Source: Sinonovacula constricta (taxonomy: Eukaryota > Mollusca > Bivalvia > Cardiida > Solecurtidae). Taken from it: a DNA stretch of 64,000 nt. The stretch is taken from positions 5,734,259-5,798,258 of the forward strand of contig CM017560.1 in NCBI GenBank assembly GCA_007844125.1, read 5' to 3'. A program made the translations under genes and the position numbers. Below the pieces are notes generated by a model. That model made no database searches. It had not been told where the DNA came from and saw only the letters and a list, made by a program, of their open reading frames with translations. The stretch's first letter is position 1. Every line of letters begins with the position of its first letter. This document shows positions 24,701-35,429 of this stretch, piece by piece.

Positions 24701-25194
24701 GTAAAAAGATCAAATCCATGGTGATATACACAAAAAATATATCTTGAGAAATAGACCCAATATGGTCTGTTATTGGGAATACATTTATATCTTCTATTTA
24801 TATATATTCTATGTATAGTGTGTAAGTGAGGTAGGTTGTGGTATAGTGGTGGATAAACATGCAGGGGGGGGGGGGGGGAGCCTGCTCTGGGTGAATGTTT
24901 CCTTATTTGTTTAATTTTCATTTGTTGTTGTTTTGTTTTCTTTTGCAGGCTCTGCTTACATCACATAGAGCAGAAATGTTGTGTATAAAATTTTAACACT
25001 ATAAAAAGAAAATATATCTATGATTTCAATAACCTACAATTTGACAGAAATGAAACTAGATCTAGATCTAATAAAAGTTTCTAACCTGTGTTTACACTTC
25101 CAGAAAATGGATTTTCGTTGACGAGAATTTCAGGATGCCGTATTTCTTCGCCTCCTGTTTCAGGCGTCATCGCATCTACGTCAAATTCAGCCAT
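15762..25194 (-). CDS. SELENOS: selenoprotein S (VIMP), with in-frame UGA for selenocysteine
   Basis: A single-pass ER membrane protein that links the p97/VCP ATPase to the Derlin/ERAD retrotranslocation machinery. Six coding exons in transcription order: 25194-25086, 22712-22578, 21737-21631, 19124-19041, 16579-16516, 15850-15762. Phases are continuous with GT/AG at each junction, giving 195 residues (human 189). Residues 1-40 are acidic; a membrane helix spans about 44-58 (YGWFIVLAILVGLWL); a coiled coil covers about 64-135. The VCP-interacting motif R-x5-AA-x2-R is present at 89-99 (RLEAMEAARRR). The tail is Gly/Arg-rich with Cys178 and UGA (15768-15770) as codon 194, then Gly and TAA, matching the family's terminal Gly-Sec-Gly and its Cys-Sec redox pair. 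Reading UGA as stop would remove only two residues. Introns hold a minisatellite and a dead LINE. Confidence 0.95.
19360..19835. repeat. possible interspersed repeat in SELENOS intron 3
   Basis: A block around CAGGTGGTCCACAGGACTTG (about 19393) and another around ACTGGTCCAAAGGACCAGCC (about 19784) contain related GGTCCA/GGACC motifs and are less AT-rich than their surroundings. They look like pieces of a dispersed element, but no second full copy exists in this window to define its limits. Confidence 0.3.
20020..21612 (+). repeat. 35-bp minisatellite in SELENOS intron 3
   Basis: About 45 units based on TTTGCTTATCACTTGATGTA followed by GGGCAGGAATGACTG. Variants include GAATAACTG, GGGATGAAATGACTG and CACTAGATG. 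The period is mostly 35 bp, with 36-37-bp units towards the right end, and the outer units are the most diverged. The array ends about 20 bp from the coding exon at 21631-21737. Open frames across it on the minus strand are repeat artefacts. Confidence 0.95.
22375..22522 (-). repeat. SINE copy in SELENOS intron 2
   Basis: On the minus strand there is a B-box-like GAGTTTGAGTCCCGGTCG, then GCGGTGTGCTGGTTGTCTGG, CCACCAATAATTAGCTGGAT and GACTATAATTGTATTTGTGC, the same order as in 6418-6630. Confidence 0.6.
22985..23960 (-). mobile_element. decayed non-LTR retrotransposon (LINE) reverse transcriptase remnant
   Basis: The minus strand, read across frameshifts and stops, shows the order expected of a LINE reverse transcriptase of the type carrying DLEKAFDRVP. 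A block reads FIGLEKAFEKVPWDNL (around 23550-23600), then IIFMEAITREL, then FCYADNLVLV, the counterpart of the YADD active site (around 23340). Further 3' is a zinc-like motif C-x2-C-x3-WVHKCCSG...F-x-C-x2-C (around 23040-23140), which follows the RT domain in RTE-like elements. Several stops and frameshifts make it inactive. It lies in SELENOS intron 1 in the same orientation as the gene. Its ends were not defined. Confidence 0.7.
24864..24878 (+). repeat. poly-G tract
   Basis: Fifteen consecutive G in SELENOS intron 1. Length is prone to sequencing error, and it could form a G-quadruplex-like structure. Confidence 0.8.
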
Positions 25195-25346
25195 CAATGT
25201 TAAAGTTGCATTACAATTCAACAACTATATGTTTGTATTGAAAATATATTTGTGTTGATCCTATTATTTTTTTTATTATTATTGAATTACGTGTCCTAAA
25301 GTCATCGGTCTAAACCGCAATTTCCGAATATACAAATAATAGAAGC

Positions 25347-25422
25347 TTTCCGATTGGGTAGTCAAGCTGGCCGGCAACAAGGTCCTATCTGGAGCCGACC
25401 AGCTTGACTACCCAATCGGAAA
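25347..25422. repeat. long inverted repeat upstream of SELENOS
   Basis: Arms of 29 bp (25347-25375 and 25394-25422) are complementary with one mismatch around an 18-base loop. The left arm begins TTTCCGATTGGGTAGTCAAG. Each arm contains an ATTGG/CCAAT box. It lies 150-230 bp upstream of the SELENOS start codon and so within its likely promoter. It may be a small foldback element or a cruciform-forming regulatory site. Confidence 0.85.
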
Positions 25423-28225
25423 GATATACACCATTAGGAAGCTCTTGAAATTAATATTTTTAAAATACAATATTTTTAAAATTGATAAATGCACAAAGAA
25501 TTAATACACATAAATAAATAAAAATTTTGGCTCATCCTCAAACAAAATGAACAGTGTATGTTTTTATAGTATTTTTTTTTCACCTTTTGAACTATCAAAA
25601 TATAGTTTTGATATTTAAAATACAATTCTAAAATATAGATTTAAAAAAAAAATGGGACAAACGTTACAACAGAGTCAATAACATCCGATAGTAGAACTAT
25701 TTTATAAAACATACACTACTTTCTGTTTTAATGAATTCTAACTTCTTAACTTTTTACGGTCTTCAATAAATGCTTACAAATGCTACCGGATGCGACAAAA
25801 ATGCACTGAGTTTAAATTTAATTCCAGTTATTTATTTAGCCAACACTACACCCCTGTGATCTAAATCTTAGAAAATATGTTTTTACAAAAGTCAATTTCA
25901 ATTCATTTTTAAAGACATATTAGTTGTAAATACGTGTTTACTCGTCTTATCTGGTCTTAGAGTAGACCATTTCCTCGTCTTACTATGGTCCACGGAGTTG
26001 AGAGCGCACAGTCTCCGCTTTGTCCGTCCATTTCCGACACACGTTGATTTTTTTAATCATTCAACATGGTGTAACCAGCTATTAATTAGTTTTCGAAATT
26101 GTATATGGAATTATTTGTTTTAAAATAACGTTCTTCATTTTCTTCCAAACTTTTACTAACATGAGAAAAAAATAACAAGAGGAACAAAAAAGTCAATCTG
26201 TTAAATTTTTTAGTCATTTTGACATATTTTCATTAATACTTGTTATCAGAATAGGAAACTTCGCTGAACAATATTTTAGTTATTAACTGCGTTTCATATT
26301 ACTTTAGGGAGCGCAAGTTGTTGAATGCATCGCAATCTAGAAGTCCTGAATAGTATTCCAACCCACACCTCTTGGACACTTTCACTGTTCACAATTACGC
26401 CAATGAAAACTAACTGTTTACATAGCAGCGTCATACCAGAAGTGTATATTGTCTTTATTTCCATCTATACAGAATATTATACATAAAATACCAAGCATAC
26501 AAATAATCATTGTTAAAACGTACAAAGATATCAGTAAAAAACAGTAGTTTATCTTGATACATATGCTACACAGAGACTTATTCCATACTTACACATGACA
26601 TAGTTAAACCATATTAACGCAATCATTGTTGTTTGATAATGAATGGGAAAGTAAAATGATCCAAAATAAAGGTTTTATGTTGGATTAAATGTAACTTCAT
26701 TCACCCGGGTTAACTCTTGTTGTAAACCAACTGTTGATGAAGAAAATTTAAAACTGGTACTCAATTTGAGGTTATTAATCAGTCATTATTGTTATGTGCT
26801 AGGTAAGCAAAATAGTGATTATCAATGACTTGAAATGAAAATGTTTAAACTAAATTTATTTTCAAAAAGTTGATAAAAAATTTAAATGTCATATTAAAAA
26901 TAAGTCATAGTTATATTAGTCAGAATTTTGCATAGGTAGTATCATTTGGTCTACTGTTCGATTTCGATGAATTTTTATTATTTAATTTTGCCAAATTATT
27001 CCTCACCAAATGATTAATGGCGTGATGTCTCTTAAGGAATGCATATTTATGGGGATGATACTACAGCTGGCAAAAAACAGGAAATCGCGGCTGTTCTGTG
27101 AGACCTTTTTCAGAGAAAAGAACTGAGTATTCCGTTTTTTTACATTATAGCTTGCAACAATAATGCTGGCATTTATCGGAATTTGCAGTTTTCTGACGAA
27201 GTATTGTTAACGAAAGTAACCGAGAATTCCGATGATAGCAGCACAGCTTGTAAAAAGAGATGTAGCAGAGAACATGGAAAGTAAACAAAGTAGCAAAAGT
27301 TCTAGTTCCATCAGAGTTATGGTTCGTTACTGTAAATTGTAAATTATATGTAATTGTCAGTATTAAAGAGAGTGTTTGATTCCTAGGACAGTCATCGCTC
27401 TATTCGGCGAGATGGATATGTCTCGCATCCTCCTTCTTGTACATGAATTGGGTTAGACGCTTATAAAATAACAACCATCGCAAGGAATCATAAGTTTTAA
27501 ATCGCTGCTCATGTAAAGAATGTCACTTTGCTAAGATTTGAAATTGTAAATTTATGCACGTTAGCCTAGTTCGTGAAAATTATTACGATATGTACTAAAC
27601 ATAACGGATACAATTAAGGAAATGCATGAATTTGAAATTAATTGTAAAATTTATGACAACTCGATTCATTTTACATATTCAAACTCGCAGCGCCATTGTG
27701 TCAGGTTAAACATACAAGCCTCTGTCCAATTCTCAGTTATTCAGCACCATGAACTATAGTGCTTCGTTAGAAATAACGCAATTTTCAACGTTAGAGCAAT
27801 TTTGTTAAACCTTTGAGCCCCTTTAGCCCGGATCATTGTACATCGCTGATTGGTGGTTTTGGATAATACGAGGAAAACCATTAAATTATTAAACTCTCCT
27901 TAGTTCGGGTTTTTAGCATTTCAATTCCCACTACCTGAGAACATCTGACATTTTGAAAGGGACATAACTCTGTAAAAATGAGTTTTTAAATGGGTGAGTC
28001 AAGTGTTGTCTCTCTTGTTTCATGACTGCAACATGCAGGGAAATATATCAACACCAGACAAAATTACCTGTTTGTGTGAAAATTATCAAAGTTATGGACA
28101 CGGTCTACACAAAAGACGACGAAATCTGTGTGCACATTAGACACGTTTATTTGTAATATTTTATTATTTATACACGGAACTTGTTTATGCCCCATAGCTG
28201 CGAAACTTGCGGGTTGGATTAGGCA
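25423..28225. other. gene-free stretch upstream of SELENOS
   Basis: AT-rich, with no splice-supported exon. One half of a dispersed repeat pair lies at 25653-25724. A 36-codon frame starting at 27232 has no supporting evidence. Confidence 0.45.
25653..25724 (+). repeat. dispersed repeat, copy 1
   Basis: Shares TGGGACAAA, GTTACA, TAACATCCGAT and a following AT-rich block with 31747-31819. By eye it is about 80% identical over 72 bp, and similarity may extend upstream. Confidence 0.55.
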
Positions 28226-28227
28226 AG

Positions 28228-28252
28228 TGTGTGTGTGTGGGGGGGGGGGGGG
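28228..28252 (+). repeat. (GT)n then poly-G microsatellite
   Basis: A GT run followed by fourteen G. It borders the G-rich minisatellite that follows. Confidence 0.8.
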
Positions 28253-28253
28253 A

Positions 28254-28715
28254 AGAGAGGGTCAAACAGAAAGCCTGAGAAACAGGCAAGGGGAGAAAAA
28301 CATTGAAGGGGTGAAACAGGCAAGGGGGAGAAACAGGCAAGTGAGAAGAGAAAAGGGCAAGGTGGGGAGAAACAGGCAATGGTGGGGAGAAAGAGGCAAG
28401 GGGTGAGAAACAGGCAAGCGGAGAGAAACCGGTAAGGGGAGAGAAACAGGCAAGTGGAGAGAAACATGTAAGGGAGAGAAACAGGCAAGAGTAGAGAAAC
28501 AGGCAATGGGGGCGAAACAGGCAAGGGAGAGAAACAGGCAAGGGGAGGGAAACAGGTAAGGGAAGAGAAACATGTAAGGGGAGACAAACAGTCAAGGGGA
28601 GAGAAACAGGCCAGGAGAGAGAAACAGGCCAGGAGAGAAAAACAGGTAACGGGAGAGAAACATGTAAGAGGAGAGAAACAGGCAAGGGAGAGAAACAGGT
28701 ATGAGGTTGGGGAGA
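28254..28715 (+). repeat. purine-rich 16-17-bp minisatellite
   Basis: About 28 imperfect units of GGGAGAGAAACAGGCAAG. The plus strand is almost pyrimidine-free. Minus-strand open frames of 60-200 codons (Leu/Ser/Pro/Phe-rich) are repeat artefacts. Confidence 0.9.
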
Positions 28716-29700
28716 AACATTCTTAGCAATAACCGGAAAGTTGGTAATTTGGAGACTTCTGTTGAAACTGTAGGATACCACACTTAAAGGACTTAAACGT
28801 TTTATTTATTTATTGTACCGAACACTTTCCTTGCATTATGACCTTGAGAATTGAAAATGGAAGTGATTACCGTTTTTGAATTATCACTATTTTATCATTT
28901 TGGGTAATTTTAAATATATTTTATTTCCAAACTACATAAATACAAAGGTCTTGAGGACGACCCTTTTACTTTATATCGATTTATTTCCCTCAAATCCAAT
29001 ACTGTTTTAGAAATTGGCCTGTTTTGTTTTTGTGGGCTTATATGGAGACACAATGATAAGCGATGATTAACTTTGTCTAAGATTTGTAATCGTAACAAAA
29101 CCCACACAGCGAGTCTTTACCCTTTCATTATTGAAGTTAGAAAAAAAGAAAAAAAATCGAACAACAAATAATACAGGGATTTTATTGGTATGCTAATGAA
29201 TATATAGAACAAGTTAAGTTGAAGCTTGAACACATATTTAAATACATACATTTTTTCGCATGTTGTGGGGGCATTTTGCAGCCATTTTAAAGCTAGTAAA
29301 ATGCACAGCATATAAATTCCTCATAACCGCATTTGTTTGTTGTTTTTTTATTTTTATTTCGAACTGTTCCCTAAACAAGACTTAACAGTTTAGTCTCATG
29401 TCGAATTATACCCGTATTTCGACTGAATAACTAATTAACTATGCATGGTCATTTTCTTGATTAAATTGAATTCCAAATTCGCGCCTCTTTCAGACAATTA
29501 TTTGCGTAGTCTATGTTCCACATCTAGTTGTAGGGCCTATTAGAGGGATTTATCATCTATTCTTTCCGATCGGAGTATTCCGTTTAAACGTTTGTTTGCG
29601 AATATCCATTTCATGTTATCTTTTTATTTTCCCAATGACTTCGTATTACATTGTATATACTGGATATATGAAGTTATTGGTTTGAAAAGACATAACACTG
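28716..29700. other. AT-rich stretch, nothing recognised
   Basis: No exon, RNA gene or repeat was recognised between the purine-rich minisatellite and the MITE. Confidence 0.45.
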
Positions 29701-29701
29701 T

Positions 29702-30199
29702 TTAAAGGTGGTATTCGACAGTTTGGATCAAAATTTCATTTGTAGAAAAACAAATACATCATTGTTTCCCGAAAAGGCCCTGCATAACGCGGTTTATTGA
29801 TGTCCTAGATGTTTGTGAACATATAAGATAAATCCCAATTCGTCAGTGCAAACATGTATTTCCTATCTGAGGCGCGCTGTAAGGATAGCTATTTTTAAAC
29901 ATAGAAAACCACGTGACCACTTAATTTTGACGTTATATACATTCATCCGGGTAATCCTCTATGGCTTCGATATCTATTTTTAACAGAGACCAATATCTCT
30001 CTATAAAGTTGAAAAAGATGAACATTTTTAGCGTTTCTTCGCGATTAGTTCTGTCTAACAATATAGTTAGTGTATGAAATTGTCTCTATTTTGGCTTAAG
30101 TATGAGTTTATGCAGAAATTATGCCCAAACTGCCCAAAACTGTGGTAAGATATTGTTACATGTATTTGATATAGGCAAACTGTCGGATACCGCCTTTAA
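29702..30199 (+). mobile_element. MITE with TTAA ends, best-preserved copy
   Basis: A 498-bp element without coding capacity. The ends are inverted repeats: AGGTGGTATTCGACAGTTTG on the left and, as reverse complement on the right, AGGCGGTATCCGACAGTTTG, two mismatches in 20. Both ends abut TTAA (29702-29705 and 30196-30199), fitting a TTAA target duplication as in piggyBac-type transposons. Related sequence is at 11693-12181 and 58086-58138. Confidence 0.8.
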
Positions 30200-30339
30200 G
30201 TAAGTGTGCAAAGATTTATCGACAATCAATAAACGTGTTGACGTAAATATGGTGTTGTTGTATGTTGATTGATCACACTTACTTCAAAGGATTTGCGGAC
30301 ACACCTATCTTCAAACATAATAAATTAAGGGCAAGGGAC

Positions 30340-30430
30340 ACAGGTGGTTCGAGAAATTCGCCGACTTGTACTTTCTCAGCCGCTCACAGCATGGGTTCGA
30401 CTCCCGGTCTGGACGAGAAAAAGATGTGAC
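30340..30430 (+). repeat. tRNA-derived SINE head
   Basis: Contains the B-box-like GGGTTCGACTCCCGG preceded by a tRNA-like stretch, directly downstream of the MITE. The cloverleaf is incomplete. Confidence 0.5.
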
Positions 30431-30627
30431 AATGATTTTGCTGACCTCGACAAATTGTAAAAGTACACACTAACTATTAAACTGTCATTCTTGCATGTTT
30501 AATACAAATGTCGCCTAAGAATAAAATGTGTCAATCATTGAATTTTAAACAATATAAGTTCTTCCAGGTATCTAATGTGTAAACTGATCCAATTATTCCT
30601 AGATTATTTAATCTATACAATGTCTTA

Positions 30628-30785
30628 TCGGACTGCCTGGCTACTCACCGTGTGAGTTCGCGTCCCGTATGGGGCGAGGACTTAATGTGGGAATGTCTTC
30701 CAGCTGACCTGAGTTTTGCCATTGGTTCTATCCACACATTAATCTTCGTCGCCATACGGGTCATTTGTGTCGCTTCAATACATAT
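30628..30785 (+). repeat. SINE copy
   Basis: A B-box-like GTGAGTTCGCGTCCCGTAT is followed by CTTCCAGCTGACCTGAG, TGGTTCTATCCACAC and GGGTCATTTGTGTCGC, matching the body order of the copy at 6418-6630. The open frame from 30652 starts inside it. Confidence 0.55.
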
Positions 30786-32090
30786 CAAAAGAATATATAT
30801 ATGTACAATATGCAATCTTCCAAAAGATGACGGTTTATTGTTGGCCGTTGTGTTCAGGTTTCTTTCGTCGTGTACCCATCTCTTTTCACCGATTTACATC
30901 TCATATTTCGTTAGAAATTCGCCAGTTTCTGCATTATTAATAAAGAAAAATATCGTTGAGCATTTAATGATGAAATAGGCATGTGCATGTTCATTACAAA
31001 AACAACTATCACAATAACTCTCACGGAACACCTCGGTCATTTCCACATAATTGATACGGGAAAAACCAAGCAGTTATGAACGACAATGTTTCCAAATCTA
31101 ACGATTTATATAAACTGTTACAATTGTATGCATGTAAATTGCACCACTGGTAAATATGTTTTGTCGATTTTTTAGTCATTCGAAACTGACTAATAAGTCA
31201 AGGAATGTCACGACATATCAGTACTATGTACCAATGAAGGTTCAGTAACGTCGTTACTGTTCTTGTTCATCTCCTCACCACTTCCGGCCAATGTTTATTA
31301 CCACTTGAAATATCAATCAACAAAATCAAATATTTCAACGTGTCTAGAAAGTAATCGATAATCAATACGATGGCGAAAGATGAAAGACCGCTCGTGTAGG
31401 GAGTTTCTTATTTAATTTTTTTATTTCCTTTTCATTTTGAGTCATATACTTTACACCTTGTGAACTATAAACATTTACAAATCCCCAACCTTAAATCGAA
31501 CAAGTTGTTAAGATTATTAATTCAACACTCACAACGGAAGTCAAATATCTTACATAAAATATACATTGAAATATACTGAAAACAAATTGTTAAACAATGT
31601 GCGGTTTTAACACCACAGAGCACAGATGCGCTGTTTAAGATGAGTAAGTTTGACCCTGCAAGCCATAACATGTGTCCAATGTTCAAAATTATTCTGTAGT
31701 AAATCAAATGTACAACACATTGTCCGTTAAAAAACAGATTATACATTGGGACAAAAGTTACATTATAGTCACTAACATCCGATAATAGAAACCATTTTAT
31801 TAAACATTCACTTTTTTCTATATGATTTTGTATTTTAATTTAAGTTAACTTTAGACTGAGATGCTGAGATGATACAAATGACCTACGACCTTGTTCAGAA
31901 CACTGAAGAAGGCAGTGAGGCCCCGCGCAGGATATCGTAAATATCTCGGCTTAGATAATGCATATTCAGTGAACGCACGTTCTAAAGCAGTTCGCATGCG
32001 AAACCGCCCCCCAAAAGATCCACGAAAACGATTGTCATGTCTGCAAATGTTTCTAACACACATGTTGTTGTTAGTAACCGGGCAACCGTG
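30786..32090. other. stretch without a recognised gene
   Basis: Short overlapping frames on both strands (31851-32103) have no family match, splice or promoter support. Copy 2 of the dispersed repeat is at 31747-31819. Confidence 0.4.
31747..31819 (+). repeat. dispersed repeat, copy 2
   Basis: Partner of 25653-25724 in the same orientation, 6.1 kb away. Confidence 0.55.
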
Positions 32091-34740
32091 TTCAAGTTGG
32101 TAGTGTCGCCGACTTGTAGCTGGGTGCCCGTGTCAAAGTTGATAGAGTAACCGACTTGTACTAGGCGCCGCGTATCCAAGATGGTCGAGTCACCGATTAG
32201 TAACTGGGCACCCTTGTTCAAGTTGGTAATGTTGCCGACTTGTCTCGTGACGCCAGTGTCCCAGTTGACAGAGTCGCCGTCTTGAAGGTGGAAGAACCTG
32301 TGTCCTAGCAGGGGCGTGCCTGGGCGACTTACGCAATCCTAGTTAGTCCGGGGCGTGCACTGAATGTGGAAGAACCTGTGTCCTAGTTAATAGAGTCGCC
32401 GATCTGAATCTGGGAGCACATGTGTTCCAATTGATAGAGTCGCCGACCTGTATACGAGAGTACCCGTGTCCCAGTTAATGGAGCCGCCGACATGAATCTA
32501 GGAGAACCCATGTCCCAATTGATAGAGCCGCCGACTGTATCTGAGAGCACATACGTCCCAGTTGATAGAGTAGCAGGTTTGGATGTGAGAGTACCCGTGT
32601 CCCAGTTGATAAAGTCGCCGACTTGAATTTGACAGCACCTATGACACAGTTGATACAGTCGCCAAATGTATATGACAGCACCAGAGTCCAAGATGACAGA
32701 GTCGCCAACCTGTGTCTGAGAGCACCTGTGTCCCAGCTGATAGTCACCGACTTGAAACTGAGAGCGCCCCTGCCCCAGCTGATAGAGTAGCCGATTTGAA
32801 TCTAAGAGTACCCATGCCCCAGTTGAGAGCACATATGTCCCAGTTGATAGAGTAGCAGATTTGGATGTGAGAGTACCCGTGTCCCAGTTGATAAAGTCGC
32901 CGACCTGTATCTGAGAGCACCCATGTCCCAGTTGATAGAATCACCGACCTGTATCTGAGAGCACCCGTGTCCCAGTTGACAGAGCCGCCGACCTGTATCT
33001 GAGAGCACCCGTGTCCCAGTTGATAGAATCACCGACCTGTTTCTGAGAGCACCCATGTCCCAGTTGACAGAGCCGCCGACCTGTATCTGAGAGCACTCGT
33101 GTCCCAGTTGACAGAGCCGCCGACCTGTATCTGAGAGCACCCATGTCCCAGTTGATAGAATCACCGACCTGTATCTGAGAGCACCCGTGTCCCAGTTGAT
33201 AGAGTCGCCGACCTGTATCTGAGAGCACCCGTGTCCCAGTTGATAGAATCACCGAGTTGATAGAGTCGCCGACTTGTATCTGAGAGCACATGTGGTGAAG
33301 GTGATAAGTCGCTGACATGAGTCTGAGAGCACCTGTGGTGAAGGTGATAAGTCGCTGACATGTGTCTGAGAGCATCCGTGTCCCAGATGAAAGTGTCGCC
33401 GACCTATATCTGACGGCACTTATGTCCCAGTTGATAGAGTCGCCGACATGAATCCGGAAGCATCCTTGTCCCAGTAGATAGAGTCGCCGAATTAAATTTT
33501 AGGGCACCTGTTTCCCAGTTGATAGAGTCGCCGACCTGTATCTGAGAGCACCCGTGTCCCAGTTGACAGAGTCGCCGACCAGTATCTGAGAGCTCATGTG
33601 TCCCGATAGAGTTGCCGACCTGAATCTTCGAACAAATGTGTACCAGTTGATAGAGTCGCCGACTTGTATATAAGAGTACCCGTGTTCCAGTTGATAAAGC
33701 CACCGACTTGAATCTAGGAGCACCCATGTCCCAGTTGATAGAGTCGCCAACTTGAATCTTAGAGCACCCGTGCCCCAGTTTATATAGTCGCTGTGGAGCA
33801 CCTGTGTCCCTGCTGATAGAGTCGCCGACCTGTATTTGGGAGCACCTGTGTCCCTGCTGATAGAATCGCCGACCTGTATCAGGGCATTCGTGTCCCAGTT
33901 AACAGGGTAGCCGGTTTGAATCTGAGAGCATCCGTGTCCCAAATGATAGAGTCGCCACCCTGTATCTGGGAGCACCCTTTTCCTAGTTGATAGAGTCGCC
34001 GCCATGTCCCAGATAAAAGAGTTGCCGACCTATATCTGGGGGCACCAGTGTCCCAGTTGATAGAGTCGCCGACATGAATCTGAGAGCACCCGTGTCCCAT
34101 ATTATAGAGTCGCCGACATGAATCTGAGAGCACCCATGTCCCAGATGAAAGGGTCGCCGACCTATATCTGGGGGCACCAGTGTCCCAGTTGATAGAGTCG
34201 CCGACATGAATCTGAGACCATTTGTTAGAGTCGCCAACATGAATGTAAGAGCACTTGTGTTCCAGATGATAGAATCGCCGACATGAATCTGAGAGCACCA
34301 GTGTCCCAGTTGATAGAGTCGCCAAACTGTATCTCGGAGCACCCGTGTCTCAGATGATAGAATCGCTGACCTGTATCTGAGAGCACCCGTGTCCAAGTTG
34401 ATAGTGTCGCCGACTTGAACCTGAGAGCACCCGTGTCCCAGTTGATAAAGCCACCGACGCGAGAGCACTCGTGTCTTAGTTGATAGAATCGCCGACCTGT
34501 ATCTGAGAGTACTCGTGTCCCAGTTGATAGAATCGCGGCAGTCTGTATCTAGGAATACCCGTGTCCCAGTTAATAGAATTGCCGACTTGTATCTGAAGGC
34601 CGGTATGTCCGAGTTGACAGGGTTGAAGACTTGCGACTGGGCTTCCGTAGCCAAGTTGGTAGAGTCTCCCACTTGCAACCGGGCGCCGTGTCAAAGTTGG
34701 CACAGTTGCTTGTCTTGTAACTTGGCGCTCGTGGCCAAGT
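32091..34740 (+). repeat. 44-bp minisatellite array, about 2.65 kb
   Basis: About 60 units based on GTCCCAGTTGATAGAGTCGC, then CGACCTGTATCTGAGAGCAC and CCGT. The period in regular stretches is exactly 44 bp (for example 33013 to 33057). Both flanks carry a distinct variant built on AAGTTGGTAGAGT and ACTGGGCGCC (left edge about 32091-32220, right edge about 34600-34740), consistent with central turnover and old units at the edges. It reads without stops for up to 231 codons on the minus strand, but since 44 is not a multiple of three the frame cycles every three units. Confidence 0.95.
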
Positions 34741-34789
34741 GTGTATTTCTGTTACTTGTTCTCCAAAGACATCTGAGAGATATCTCCCA

Positions 34790-34860
34790 GACCACCTGCG
34801 GTACACCGTCTATGGCCTTTTCCCAAGTCATTACTGGATGTCGCTATAATGACAATAGCT
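34790..34860 (+). repeat. SINE body fragment
   Basis: CACCTGCGGTACACCGTCTA and GGATGTCGCTATAATGACAA resemble the 3' body of the SINE at 6418-6630. It sits just outside the 44-bp array. Confidence 0.35.
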
Positions 34861-35400
34861 GTGATGTTCTTGAAAAATCACACAAAGACATGCCAGCTAA
34901 TTTTTATGCGTCACTTTGTTGTCGTAATAGGTAAATAGTGTTAGCAACATGGTTAATTTATTGTTACCATGGATATATGCCGTCTTCAGAAGCGACATTT
35001 CCAGGATTGGAACTTTTTCGGATTGCTTCATCCCACTGTTACTCTGCTGCATGTTAGCCATCTGTCTATGCACCTTACTTGTTTATGGTCTAACAAAAAC
35101 TCATATCAATGTAAGCATTAAGTTTATTAATTGTGCATGCAGAAAGATTCCTTCATAGTAATTCCTTTAAAGCCCTCATATTTGCAAACTTAGATAAAAT
35201 CGGAGGACTTACTGCAAGAAATATGATAAATAACTAAAAGAAATAATAAGTTGTTGCAGCCAATATTACTTTGTACCAAGAAGCCGTTTAGAAAAAAAGT
35301 AATATTTTTGGAAAATACATGTATATTCAAACATGAGGTGGAAATACATACTTTTTATTTTACACATTCAGCGTGGATATTGATGTTATTTGCTTATGTT
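34861..35400. other. spacer between two tandem arrays
   Basis: AT-rich sequence with one 69-codon frame at 34949-35158 that has no recognisable similarity. Confidence 0.4.
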
Positions 35401-35429
35401 GGCAACTTATGTTTATGTTGACGTTCCGC

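Noticed and set aside
15718..26012. Similar phrases ATGGTCCACGG...GTTGAGA in the SELENOS 3' UTR (15720) and upstream of the gene (25985)
   Set aside because: The match is about 12 plus 16 bases with an intervening gap; chance or an unrelated short repeat cannot be excluded.
28185..28783. Leu/Ser/Pro-rich frames on the minus strand
   Set aside because: Translations of a purine-rich minisatellite.
32383..34703. Minus-strand frames up to 231 codons in the 44-bp array
   Set aside because: 44 is not a multiple of three and the array lacks stops in all frames; no gene-like start, splice site or conservation is visible.
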